64,000 nucleotides of DNA from Pyropia yezoensis (Eukaryota; Rhodophyta; Bangiophyceae; Bangiales; Bangiaceae): NCBI GenBank assembly GCA_009829735.1, contig CM020619.1, positions 13,011,777 through 13,075,776 on the forward strand, written 5' to 3'. A program made the position numbers and the translations under genes. Under the pieces are notes generated by a model. The model searched no databases. It saw only the letters and a list, made by a program, of their open reading frames with translations, and was not told where the DNA came from. This document shows, in pieces, positions 10,606 to 21,557 of this stretch (position 1 is the first letter of the stretch; each line of letters starts with the position of its first letter).

Positions 10606-12093
10606 ATGAGCATCGTTGGCGCCTACGCCACCCCCCTGCTGACGCACCCGCCCCGGCCGCCTACCCCGTTACCGGCGCTCCTGGCCACCGCCCTCCGCGG
10701 GGCGCTTGCGTCGGCGTCGCTGGTGGAGGGCCCCAAGGGTGCTGGGAATGTCGACGGTGGCGGTCGCGGTCGCGGTGACGATGGCGGTGGCAATACCGGT
10801 GGCGGTGGCGGTGGTGTCGGTGGCGCGCACGGGAGTTGGCGGCGGGGCGGCGGCGGCGGGGCCCCTCCAGTTCCCGTCTCGGTAATCGACGGCCTCATCG
10901 TTTGTCCTGCGCTTGCCCACCCCCAGTTTATGCCCGCCCACGCGCTGGCGCAGGCGGTGGGCATCCCGCCGACCGGCCGCGGCCGCACCTTTACCGCCCT
11001 CACCGTCGAGGCGGGCGGCGCGTCGCCGGTAGCTGCCACCCTCCTTGCCCGCTCGTGGGTGGCCTCCGGCCGCGCCCGGCTCGTCGCCGTCGTGGCGGGC
11101 GACGCGGTGGCGAGCATGGCCACCCGCGCCTTCCTCGACGCCGCCTCTCTCGGTCCCGCCGCGGCGCACCTGCCTGCCCCCCAGGTGGTTGCCGCCTACG
11201 ACGCGGTGGCGGCGGGGGCGGTGGCGAGCGGGTGGGTGGACCGTGAGGACCTCGCGGCGGTGGCGGTCGTGGCGGCAGCGCAGGCGGGGCGCCGCCCCGT
11301 TGGGGTGGCCGACGTCCTGGCGTCGCCCCCCGTGGGGAGGGTGACGACCCAGTGGGAGTGTGCGCGGCGGGCAGATGGCGCGGCGGCGGTGCTGGTGGGG
11401 GTGCCACCCGAGGAAGGGGGGGCTGTTGCTTTTTGCGGGGGAGGGGGCGGGGGTGTCCGTCTGCTTGGCGAGGGGGGTGAGGCCTCCTCCTCTCTCGTTC
11501 CGCCGCCACCGCCCCGGGGTGCGTGGCAGCTTGCGGGGGAGGGCGACGGGTGCAGCAGCGGCGGTAGCAATGGCAGCAGCGGTGCCCCCTCCCGCCCCGC
11601 CCCAAGGCGTCAGTCCAACCCCCCGCCGGGCGTTGTCGCCGCATCGGCGGCTGCCGCCGCGGCGTATGCGTCAGCAGGCCTGGCCCCGCGCGACATCGAC
11701 TACTGGTCCGTCTATGACTGCTTCCCCATCGCCTTTCTCCTCGGCGCTGTCGCCACGGGGCTGATCCCCCCTGGCACCGCTGCGGGGCCGTGGATCCGCG
11801 CTGTCGCCGCCGTCACCGCTACAGCCACCGCCAACGCCACTGGCGGCGGCCGCACCCCCGCTGACTGGCCGGTGAATGTGGGGGGGGGGCTCTTGGGGGG
11901 GGGCGCCCCGTGGGACGCCCCCGCCCTGTTTGGGCTCGTCGAGGCGGTGGCGCAGCTCCGTGGCACCGCCCGATGGCCCGTCCGGGGCGGGGCGCGCACT
12001 GCGCTGTGTTATGGGAATGGGGGCGTCTTTTCGCACGCGGCGGTTGCTCTGCTTGGGAGGGGGACGGGGGGGGGGCAGAGGGAAGGGGCGTGA
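10606..12093 (+). CDS. Thiolase-superfamily protein (SCP2-thiolase-like) lacking canonical catalytic residues
   Basis: A single exon of 495 residues starts at ATG in CACCACCATGAG, after a C/T-rich leader. The thiolase fold is shown by GGASPVAATLLARSWVASGR with an internal glycine pair, by DIDYWSVYDCFPIAFLLG, and by NVGGGLLGGGAPWDAPALFG and YGNGGVFSHAAVALLG near the C-terminus. These match the SCP2/lipid-transfer thiolase-like group rather than degradative thiolases. The usual N-terminal nucleophilic Cys region reads V134-E135-A136-G137-G138, with no Cys. The GHP motif that supplies a catalytic His reads G433-A434-P435. Claisen condensation or thiolysis therefore seems unlikely; acyl-CoA binding or an unknown reaction is possible. 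Two Gly-rich insertions (about residues 47-85 and 285-340) expand the protein. No C-terminal peroxisomal SKL is present. Confidence 0.8.
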   Translation: MSIVGAYATPLLTHPPRPPTPLPALLATALRGALASASLVEGPKGAGNVDGGGRGRGDDGGGNTGGGGGGVGGAHGSWRRGGGGGAPPVPVSVIDGLIVCPALAHPQFMPAHALAQAVGIPPTGRGRTFTALTVEAGGASPVAATLLARSWVASGRARLVAVVAGDAVASMATRAFLDAASLGPAAAHLPAPQVVAAYDAVAAGAVASGWVDREDLAAVAVVAAAQAGRRPVGVADVLASPPVGRVTTQWECARRADGAAAVLVGVPPEEGGAVAFCGGGGGGVRLLGEGGEASSSLVPPPPPRGAWQLAGEGDGCSSGGSNGSSGAPSRPAPRRQSNPPPGVVAASAAAAAAYASAGLAPRDIDYWSVYDCFPIAFLLGAVATGLIPPGTAAGPWIRAVAAVTATATANATGGGRTPADWPVNVGGGLLGGGAPWDAPALFGLVEAVAQLRGTARWPVRGGARTALCYGNGGVFSHAAVALLGRGTGGGQREGA

Positions 12094-15000
12094 GGCAGGT
12101 GGACGAGGGGTCCCTTTATCTACCCACTTTCTCCGGGGGTGTGCAGACGGGGGTACGTACATATGTACAGTGTACAGTAAATTCATACACTTTTACAGTG
12201 TACGAACACTGGTGAAGGGGCTCATTCATGTTCACTGTGAGAGGTGTCTTCCTGTACAGTACATACACGCACGGGAAAAGGATGTATTCGAGCCGAAGCA
12301 CCTCCGACCTGGCAGAGGGGATGCGCGCACGCTGTCGCGGACTCTCCCGGTGGGTGACCGACGCCGGAAGGTGCTGGCGGTGGCGCACTTGGACAGAACT
12401 GTACGTACTGTGTGGTACGCGGAGGGGCCCTAGCTAGCCGCTACGGCCCGTGGAGGTGTTACGGGTCTGGCGGGGATCCAGCCCCAGGAATGGAGAGAGC
12501 GGTGCTGAGTGGGGGGGATTGCCGCAGCGTCCCGCTCGACGGACGTAGCAGGTACTGATGCTGGTGGCTAGGCAGGGGGGGACGAGAGCGTCCCGCCTGC
12601 GCGGTACGCCTGCTCGAACCAACACCAGCTCCATCCTGAAAACGCCGCGGGCGAACCCCTTCCCTAACCGGCAGGCCTGCTGCCACGGGGCCGATGCGCC
12701 GCGACCCGCGGATGACTCATGCTAGCACTATTCTATTCTGTTCAGTTCCCGCACCTGCAGTGGCGGGCAGGTGCTCGGCCACCCCGATCATGCTTGCGTC
12801 CGTTGGGCACGTGTTGCACTGCAGGAGCGCTGGTGGCCGGTGCACACCACCGACACGTGTTTCACCCCTATAGAGCCCCCCAGCGCCACTTCAACTGCCA
12901 GGACCTCGCACGGCGACCACGAAGGCGTCGACTGATCGGGCGCCGCGTGAGCAACCTACTTTTGATGATGGAACCTGCCATCGGCCTTCATGGAGTTTCT
13001 ATCAGGCGTCATTGGTTCTTTCCAGTCCCTGGCCGCGCAAGCGAGCCCTTCCGGGAAGTGTCCAGGATGCAACGGAGCGAGACACACCGCCCAGCTGCCA
13101 ACGGCGGCTGTGTTGGAGTACGCGCCCTCCAAGCGGCGTGTGCCACTCTGCCACACCTCAGTTCAAGGAGTGTGTACGTTGCATCATGCAGAGCTCTTCA
13201 CTGACCTGGACACCCGCGCGACCTCTCCGGGCTAGCCCACCTCCCTCCCCTACTCACCAGGGCCGGCGTTGTCCACCGCAGGTGCCTGTCGCCTTGCTCG
13301 TGCGGCTGTTGCCGGCCCATCGTCGGGAGAGCGCCCAAGGCCGCACCGACTGACACAGGCCCATGCACGACCTGACGCAGTGTCAGGGGTCAGTAAGCAC
13401 CAAGAGGAGCCACCCAAGAAATGCCTCCGTGGTGGTGGGAAGCAAACGAAGCTGACCTGCCGCGGTGACGTCCAGGCGCGGGAAGCACCCGATCGCCGTG
13501 GCAAATGCAAGGCCCCGCCGCGTCTGGTGCCGGTAGAGGGCCTCGCTCGTTCCTGCCAAGAAACCGCCGCACTGGCCGCGGACGCTCGTTGGGTCCTGAT
13601 GGCGCCTCTCTGGCAAGCCTCGAAGACAGGTGACGAGCTCTCGTGGGTGTGGGGACGGTGCTCGACAGTGTCGCGTGCTGTCGGGCCTTCAACACCCTGC
13701 GACACGGCCGTGGTGCGTGGCGGCCCCGCGCATATGTTTCTCGGCCGTGTACGTATTGAGGAGATTGTGTCGCCTAGGGGCGCGGATGGCCACCCATTGC
13801 TCCACCACCTGCGGTGGAGGTTCCTGGGCGCAGGAACTCACGCGTGCGGAGCACCATTGAGAGGGGGTTCCGTTGCCCACGCCTGGCGGCAGCCGGTCTA
13901 TTTGGCTCCAAGCGAGATCCTCAGTTTCTACAAGTCTGGGACACTGCCAGACAGGCCGGTCGACTGTCCAGCACACGCAAAAGGCAAAGGAGCTAACAAC
14001 ACAGTGAGTGGCTCACCCGGCCTTGATGCATACCCTTGCGCGTGCGCCACCCAAGTATCGTTGTGGAGGTGGTGGCCCCCCAATTTGTAGTGCTGAAGGG
14101 CGCGGGTCGCATCCCGACACGTGAAGGATGGGCTGACGCCACTCAAGAACCCACAGGCCGGCGGTCCTGCCATGGTCATTGTCAGGGCTGGCCGATGATT
14201 TCGGGGGGGGGCCTCACCTGACCCCTCAGCAAAGTATGGCACATGATGTTTCTTTTTCCCGTCTGACAGTGCAACGAGAGGACGCTGGCACGTGACGCCA
14301 ACCTTGCCCCTGCAGCGCGGTGAGAAACGGGGAGGGGCGAAATAGCTCTGAAGCCGGCGTTCGAGACTGTGCCGCAGACCTTCCCGGATCGTCTCACCCT
14401 CAACGGTGTGAATTCCTTTTGGCAGCGCTCAAAGGCTACCGACCGACGAATCGTCCGTTCCCGATGGGACGGTGTGTCCGCCATCACTCTCTGTGGCGTG
14501 TGTGTGCGGGGGGGGCTGGTGCTGGGGGAGAGAGAAAGGGGCCGGTTCGTGCAGCGAGATTTGGGGCCAGACGCTCCACGAACCTCTCGGTCTTCTCGGT
14601 CCTGGCGCAGCGCCCTTCAACCACAGACGTTCGAGGGAGGCCCCTCCCTCCCCCTCAAGGGGGCCTGCAGGTGGGCAGTGTCCCCAGACAAAGCCCGTGT
14701 AGGCCGCGCGACCACATCAGCCACGCGTTGGCGGCGAGCCCGCCGCCCACCTGTTCGCCAGTCAGGGGTCTCGCGTTCAGACCGTCGGGGGGCGTAGATT
14801 GGTTGTACACGAGACGTCGGCTGCGGGGGTCCTCCCGCCAGCCGCCGGTCCGCGCGCCCGTCAACGGGTGTGCTCGGCGTTGGGCCACGGGCGGGACCCC
14901 GCTGCGAGGGGGGTTCTGCACCGCTCATCCGGGGGCATCGATGAGGAGAAGAAAATAGGGCAAAAAGGGTGGGGGGGGGGGGGGGCGGGATCCACCAGGC

Positions 15001-16479
15001 CCCTCTGCTGGGGCGGGGGGGGGGGGGGGGGCTTGTCGGCTCTCCTCCAATCTCGCACGGGCGGCGCGCCTTGCAAAGTGGGGCCCCGCGCGGCGCCGCG
15101 TGGGGGACCGCCGCACGCGCGCAGCGGCACACCCTCTTAGCAGATATCGCGTGATGGATGGCCGTTGATAGGGGGGCGGAATCTCAAGTCGCGTGTCCAC
15201 CAAGCTGGCGACCAGGGTTGCGAGTGGCGCCACGCCCCACTCCCCCGCCGGCCCCCCCCCCCCCCCCACTTCCAAAAAAGAGACGGCCCGCCGCCACACC
15301 CACACTCGAGCGGGGTCGCCTGCGCGTCCCGCCGCTGTCCTCCTCCCCCCCCCCCCTCACCTCCAGCAGGACAGCGGACACTTTTGCGGCGGCGGGGGCC
15401 AAGCCCGAGCCGTCAACCCGCGGGCGCAGGGGGACGAGCCCAGCCTGGTGGCGGCCACCGCCATCTCTGCTGTTTGGCCCCCCACGCTCTCGTGCTGATG
15501 GTGCGCGCGGGGTCGACACTGCGGGGCCGTCCCGGTCGACGCGAGCCGGCTCGCCCGCCGGGTTCACGGAGGGCCCCCCCCCCCCCCGCCCGTGTGCGGG
15601 GGGGTGGGGGGGGGGGGGGGGGCCGTCCGCGACACAGGCCCAGCTGCAGCTGCGGAGTGCAGGTGGGCAGCGCGATCGGCCGCGCGCCGTCTGCTCGCCA
15701 GCCGCAACGGCGTCTCGTCTGCACTCGCCGCCCCCGCCCCCCCCCTCGGGGTGGTGGGTGGTGCCCCCTCCTCCCACTGGTCTCGGCCCACTGCCGTCGG
15801 CACGCCCACCCTTCCACCTCCCACCCACCGCCGTCCAGGACCTCCTCCCACCCACCGCCGTCCAGGACCTCCTCCCACCCACCGCCGTCCTGGACCTCCT
15901 TCCCCCCGTGTGTCGGTCCACCACGCGCGTCTCCGCGCCCAACCCTTCCCACTCCGTGGGCCGCCCTCCTTTTCGCGACGGCCTCGGCCTGTTCCCCGCC
16001 TTCCCGGCCCCCCCCCCCCCCCCCCCCCCCCCCTGACATACCTGCTCTGCGGCACGTGCCATCGGGCCACCGTCCCACTGCGCAACCACCCAGTGTAACC
16101 CCCGCCGCGGAACGTCCCGCCGCTGACGCACGCACCACCCGCGCCACACTGGCGGCGGGCGGGCTACCCAGCCGGCGAGGCGGCCACCACCCTTGCGCGG
16201 CCACGCGACCGTCGGGGTGACCGGCAGGCACGGAGGGGGCACCCCTGTCGACCGGGCGTCTGGCCGGCCACGACCGCCCTCCCCGGTGCCGCCGCCCGTC
16301 CTGCTTGGCGGCATCCTCCCCGGCCCCCCCGCCTGTGGGCTGTCCCCCACCTCCCCCCCCCCCCCCCCGCCCTTCCCCCCTTGTGTGCGTCCTCTCTCCC
16401 TCTTTCCACCCTTTCCCCCCCCCACTCCCCGTTGGTTCCTCCCCGCCCCCCCCCCCCTCCCGCCCCGGGCGACGTGACG
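12094..16479. other. Long stretch without a supported gene
   Basis: No frame here combines an ATG start with protein-like composition. It includes GTAC-rich patches at 12150-12280 and 12395-12420, G or C runs at 14970-15030 and 15588-15622, and a 26-C run at 16008-16033. From 12450 to 14300 composition is less extreme and looks like decayed sequence. One frame (13269-14090) has a faint chromodomain-like stretch near 13750 but starts from TTG and is not convincing. The C/T-rich end (16330-16470) is probably the leader of the kinase gene. Confidence 0.4.
15819..15900. repeat. 27-bp tandem repeat, three copies
   Basis: The unit CACCGCCGTCCAGGACCTCC plus a short C-rich joint occurs three times head to tail with a period of 27 bases; the last copy has CTGG instead of CAGG. 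The period is a multiple of three. No gene is supported across it. Confidence 0.7.
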
Positions 16480-19400
16480 ATGGACGACGACCCCTCTTTC
16501 CGGTCCGCCGCCAAGCTCTCCCCCGACACCCTCAACAGCGTCGCCCGCCTGCGGCTGTCCCCCTCCCGGCTGCGCTACTCGGCGGCCGCCGCGGCGACCG
16601 CCCACGGGTGGCTGCGCAAGGAGGGCCGCCGCCGCGGCGCGCGGCGGCTGCGCTACTTTGTGCTCGCCCCGGGGGGGGTGCTGGCCAACCACCGGCGGCC
16701 GGGGGGGGAGCCAACGTCCGCGCTGTGCCTCCGCGGCGCGCGCGTGCTACCGGGCATGCGCAAGTGGGAGATGGTGGTGGTGGCGGCGCCGGGGGGGGGG
16801 GGGGCGGGGACGGCCGACGACGGCAGTGCTCCCGACGGGGGGTTGTACGGCTATGGCAGGGGGGGGGCGGATGGCGGTGACTGGGGCGGGGGTGCAGAGG
16901 GGCTGGGCACCCCCGGGGGGGGGGGGGGGGCGCACCCGACGGGCCGCCGCCGCCCCCCCTCCTCCCCGTGAAGACGACCGGCGGCGGCGCGTCGGTGACC
17001 CTCTTTGCGTCGTCAGACGAGGAGTACGACGCGTGGCTGGTGGCGCTGACCGCCGCGACGGTGCCGCCAGGGGCGGGCATTGAGGCGTTTTACAAGGTTG
17101 AGGGCCCCATTGGCAAGGGCGTCCAGAGCGCCGTGTACCTCGGGTGTGACCTGGTCACCCAGGCGGCGGTGGCCATCAAGGTGGTGGAGCGGCCGACGGA
17201 CCCGCTGCAGGTGGCCTACCTCGAGCGCGAGATGGCCATCGTGTCCCGCCTCAGCCACCCGCACATTGTGTCCACGCTCGACATCTTCCGCACCCCCGAG
17301 CGGGTCTACTTTGTGCAAGAGTAGGTGCTGCGTGAACCGAGTGGGGAGAGTGCGTCGGAGACGATGGGTGACGGGTGGGGGCCGGCCGTTTGGGAAGGAG
17401 GTGTGCGAGGGCTGCCGCAGAGTGTGTTTCGGGCGTGGGTTGTCGCCCGGTGGGGCCAGTGGTGGTGGCATTGCGGCGTCACTGGTCGCCGGAAGGGGTC
17501 AAGGACCTCCAGACTGACCACCATCTGTCGCTTCGTTTACCCGTTGCTCACTGTTGCTATGCGTCTGGCGTCGTTGTCATCCTGCCCTACGGCTTGTGCG
17601 ACGCTGACATTGCATTTCTCTCCGGCCCGTCCCCCGCCCTCTCCAACCCCCTATTTGCCACAGGTACATGGGCGGGAACGAGCTCTACGACTTTATTGCC
17701 GAGCAGGACAACTTCTCCGAGGCCGAAGCCGCCCACGCCCTCCGCGACGTCCTCTCTGGCATTGCGTACCTTCACGACGCGGACCTCGCCCACCGGGACA
17801 TCAAGCTGGAGAACATCCTCTGCGCCAACCGGCACGCGCCACTGGCGGTGAAGATTGCCGACTTTGGCTTCACCTGCGCCGTCCGCGGGGACGCACAGGA
17901 CCTCCACGCGCTCGTCGGGACGAGCTTTTACCTCGCCCCCGAGCTCATTGCCGGGACGGGCTACGGGCGCGCCGCCGACTGTTGGGCGGTGGGGGTGACC
18001 ATGTACCTGTGCCTGTCAGGACACTTCCCGTACGGCGGCGAGCCCGAGGAGTACTACGAGCAGGTCCTGGAGGACCCAGTGTACTTTCCCGAGGAGGACT
18101 GGGCGACCATCACGCCCGCGGCCAAGCACCTTATCCGGCGGCTGATGGACAAGGACCCGGCCAAGCGGGCGACCGCCGCCGAGGCGCTCGCACACCCGTG
18201 GTTCCGCCTTGCCGACTCTGTCGGCGTTGCTGCCGAGGTGCCTACGCCCCCACACGGGCCGACGCCGGACGTGGCCGACGCGGCTGCCGCGGCTGCCGCG
18301 ACAGCGACGGTGACGGCAGCGGCAGCGGCAGCGGCGACGGCGGCGGCGACGGCGACGGCGGCGGCGGCGGCGGCGGCGGCGGAGCGGGAGCCGCGCCCCC
18401 CCGCCGCCCTCCCCGTCCTCGCGCGGTTCCGCAAGGGCGCGTCGACCACCCGCGCCGCCCGCCGCCGCACAATGCTCCCCTCCCCGCCACCCCTGCCCGA
18501 CCGCCGCCGGCGCCGGCGCCGGCGCAGCCGCAGCCCCAGCCGCGGCCGTGGGTCGGGGAGAGCGCTGGGGGGCGGCGGCGGCGGCGGCGGCGGCGACACG
18601 TCCAGCGCGTCGGGCGGGGGCGGCAGCGGCAGCAGCGGGTCGTCGCGCAAGCTCAGCGGCCTCACCCCGCAGTCAAGTGGCGGCGGTGGCAGCAGCGGCG
18701 GCGGCGGCGGCGGCGACAAGGCGGGGGTGCGGGGCGGAGGCGGCGGGGCCGTCCGCAGCGCGTCTGTCAACGGGACCGCACCCATGCCCCGGCACGTGCC
18801 GTCGCCGCCCGCCTCCCCCCCCCCCTGGCGGCGGCCGCGACGCAACGCCCGCGCCGTCGTTCCCCGCCGCCGACGGCACCGCCGCCGCGGCGGTGGCCGC
18901 CGCGGCTGCGGCTGCCGCTGACGCGTGGTCGCCCCCCCCCATCCGGCCGCGCCCCCCCCCCGCGTCGACCGACCGCGGGCCCCCACCGCCAGCACTGTCG
19001 GGGCGCCTCGGCGGCAGCCGCCGGTGGCCCCGCCCCGCATCGTCGCCGTGTACCCCCCACGCCCAGGGGGCGTCGCCCGGCGGCGGCGGCGGTACCACCA
19101 CGCCCGTGTCGACGTCGTCGTCGCCCGCCGTCGCCGCCGCCGCGAGGTCCCCCACAACCCCCCGCCGGCGGCGACCGACAACGGCCGCGGGGGCGGGGGG
19201 CACCACCGCCCGCTCCGCCGACCGGCCGGCGGGGGGCTTTGGCCGCGCCACCTCCTTTCTGCGGTGGGGCTCGTCGTCTTCCGTCGATCGCGGCCACACC
19301 GGCGGCGGCGGCGGCAGCGGCGGCGGCGGCGGCGGCGGTGGAGGCGGGCGGGGGGGCAAGGCCGCCGCGGGGGGGGGACGCCAGGGGGGCGGGGGGGGGC

Positions 19401-19637
19401 AGGCCCCGGTCCGACCCGTGGGCGGAACCCCCCCCCGCCGCGCCGCCGCCCGGCCCGCCGGCGGCGCGGCGCGGCGCGAGCGGCGAGGTGGCGAGTGACG
19501 CCGACAGCTGGGGCGGCCGCGCCGGGGGGGGCGGCGGGGGCGACAGCGCCAGCTCCTTCAGCTGGCTGCGCCGCGTCGGCCGGGGGGGGGGGGAGCCCCG
19601 CGGGCTGCCACCGGCAGTCGTGGCGCCCGTCGAGTAG
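16480..19637 (+). CDS. PH-domain serine/threonine protein kinase (CAMK-like), frame broken at homopolymers
   Basis: The start is the ATG at 16480. A PH-like domain begins with HGWLRKEGRR.. RRLRYFVLAPGG and ends with VTLFASSDEEYDAWLVAL; between the halves lies a Gly-rich insert with a 16-G run (16915-16930) where the frame must change. The kinase domain follows: glycine loop GPIGKGVQSAVYLG, VAIK lysine at 17178, EREMAIVSRLSHPHIV, HRDIKLENIL (Asp at 17797), DFG at 17860, SFYLAPELI and DCWAVGVTMYLCLSGHFPY, all intact. The intron 17321-17663 splits CAA GA/G TAC in phase 2 (GTAGGT donor, CAG acceptor). The first C-terminal frame stops at 18921 inside low-complexity sequence. Protein-like Ser/Thr/Gly sequence continues in other frames to a stop at 19637, so further homopolymer slips near 18817 and 19380 are likely. 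The activation segment and subdomain XI look CAMK-type. The substrate is unknown. Confidence 0.82.
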
Positions 19638-19919
19638 ACCGTGGGGGGGGGGGGGGGGGGGTGTGGCTTTTGGGGGATGGGGGGGGAGGGGGAGGCGAGG
19701 CGGCCTGCGCCGCCGTTCTGTGTGTACATAGCTGAGTGGACTGTTGTGTTTTGTTCTTTGAGGGGGGGGCACGCGCGGCACGCCCCCGCCCTCTCTCCTC
19801 CCACCCCCGCCCACCGCCTGCGCTGGCGTCCCCCCACCCACACCGCGCGCCCTCCCCCGCAAGGGGGCCATCCTCCACCCCGCCAGCCGCCCCACCCATC
19901 CGCGCACCCCTTCCCCCGT
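19638..19919. other. Intergenic, convergent gene ends
   Basis: Starts with a run of about 18 G directly after the kinase stop, then C-rich sequence. The kinase (+) and HAP2 (-) genes converge here. No terminator or polyadenylation motif was recognised. Confidence 0.4.
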
Positions 19920-20383
19920 TCACCCCCCCCCCCCCTCCCGCCACCTTCCTCCCCCCCCTTTCCCCCCGCCCTGCCCCCCCCCCCCCCCCTCATCACACCC
20001 GGCTGCCCGGCGTGGCGGGCGGGTCATCCCCTCCGCCCAGGTCCCCCCCCCCCCCACGGTCGTGTTGCTCCGCCGGCTGGGGTGGGGGTTGCCAAAAAAC
20101 CGCCGCCGCGCGTCCTCCTCCTCGGCCGCCGCCGCCGCCGCCGCCGCCGCTGCCGCGGCCGCCGCCGCCTTGGCGGGCGCCGCCGCGGCGGCGGCGGCGG
20201 CGGCCCTGCCGCCCGCCTTGCCGCTGCCACCGCCGCCCACCCCCCCCCCAGCCACCTTGGCCTGCTGCCGCCGCGTGGCGGGCATCGCCTCGGACGTGGA
20301 CCGCCACCCCATCCGCCGCTGGCGCTCCGCCTCTGCCGCCGCCGCCGCGTCGGCGGTGGGGCCCTGCTTGGCGCCGCCGCCCT

Positions 20384-20429
<46 letters not shown>

Positions 20430-21523
20430 ACCGCCACCGCCACCGCCACCGCCGCCGGCGGGCCCCATCCAGTCGGCAAACGCCGCGCCCGCGGCGGTGG
20501 GCGTCTGGAGGACCGACCCCGCCGCCAGGTCCGCCGCGTGGACCGCCCCCCCCGCGGCGGCGGCGGCGCCCCCCGCCGCCGCCGCCGCCTTGTGCCGCGC
20601 CGCGATGGCCGCCGACGCGGCGGCGCCGGCGCCGCCCTTGGTCGGCGACCGCCAGCGGAGGCCGTCGCGGCCCAGGCCGCCGCCGCCCCCACCCCCACCC
20701 CCACCCCCACTACCCCCACGGCCACCCACAGCGGGCCGCCCGCCGCCGCCACCACCACGGCCACCCGCGGCCGCCGGTGCCGGCGCCCCCCCCGCGTCTG
20801 ACGTGCGCACAAACGACGCAAAGGCCGTCTCGTAGTCGCGGCCGGCCATGGCGCCGTCGCCGCCCGAGCGGCTCGGCTTCATCGTCGTGGGCGCCTGCCC
20901 CCCCCCCCCGCCGCCGCCGCCGCCCTTGCCGCTGCGGTGGTGGTGGTCGCCGCCGCCGCCGCCGCCACCGCCGCCGCCACCGCGGCCACCGGCGGCGCCC
21001 CCCCCCTCCCCGCCGCGCGACCGCACCGACGCGGCGCTGCCAATCGACTCAAACGGGGACGCGTCGGCGGCGGCGCCGCCGCGGCCGGCGGCACCGGCGG
21101 CGCCGTCGCGGCCGCGGCGGCCGCGCGCCACGAGGCACGGCAGCAGGCAGCAGCGGAGGAGCCACAGGAACAGGAGGATGCCGACCAGGATGGCGAGCAG
21201 CACCAAGAGGATGTAAAAGGCGCGGAGCCAGCAGCCGTGGCCGATATAGCAGATGAGGGACCAAAAGCTGCGGCACCCGCACCGCCCGCCGGCGTCATCG
21301 TCGACGGCCACCACCGCCACCGCCGACGATGGGAGGTAGCCATACCCATCGTCCGCATCCTCCCCGCCGAGGGGCCCGTCCGCAATGCCAACGAGGCCCG
21401 CCCGCAGCGGGCCCGGGGGGGTGGCCACCCCGACCGTCTCGAGCACCGCCCCCGTCGCCGCGTCGGCAAGGCGGGCCACGCAGTTGGGCAGGCTGTCCCA
21501 GCGGCTGCCGCCGCCGCCGCCGC

Positions 21524-21557
<34 letters not shown>

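Noticed and set aside
13269..14090. 273-codon open frame with a faint chromodomain-like stretch (VRIEEIVSPRGADG..LRWRFLG)
   Set aside because: It starts from TTG, has no aromatic cage pattern that I can defend and lacks retrotransposon partners. It may be decayed transposon sequence but is not supportable.
15184..16692. 502-codon minus-strand open frame
   Set aside because: Gly/Arg-rich throughout, overlaps the kinase start on the other strand, and is crossed by tandem repeats and a 26-C run. Typical GC-rich shadow.
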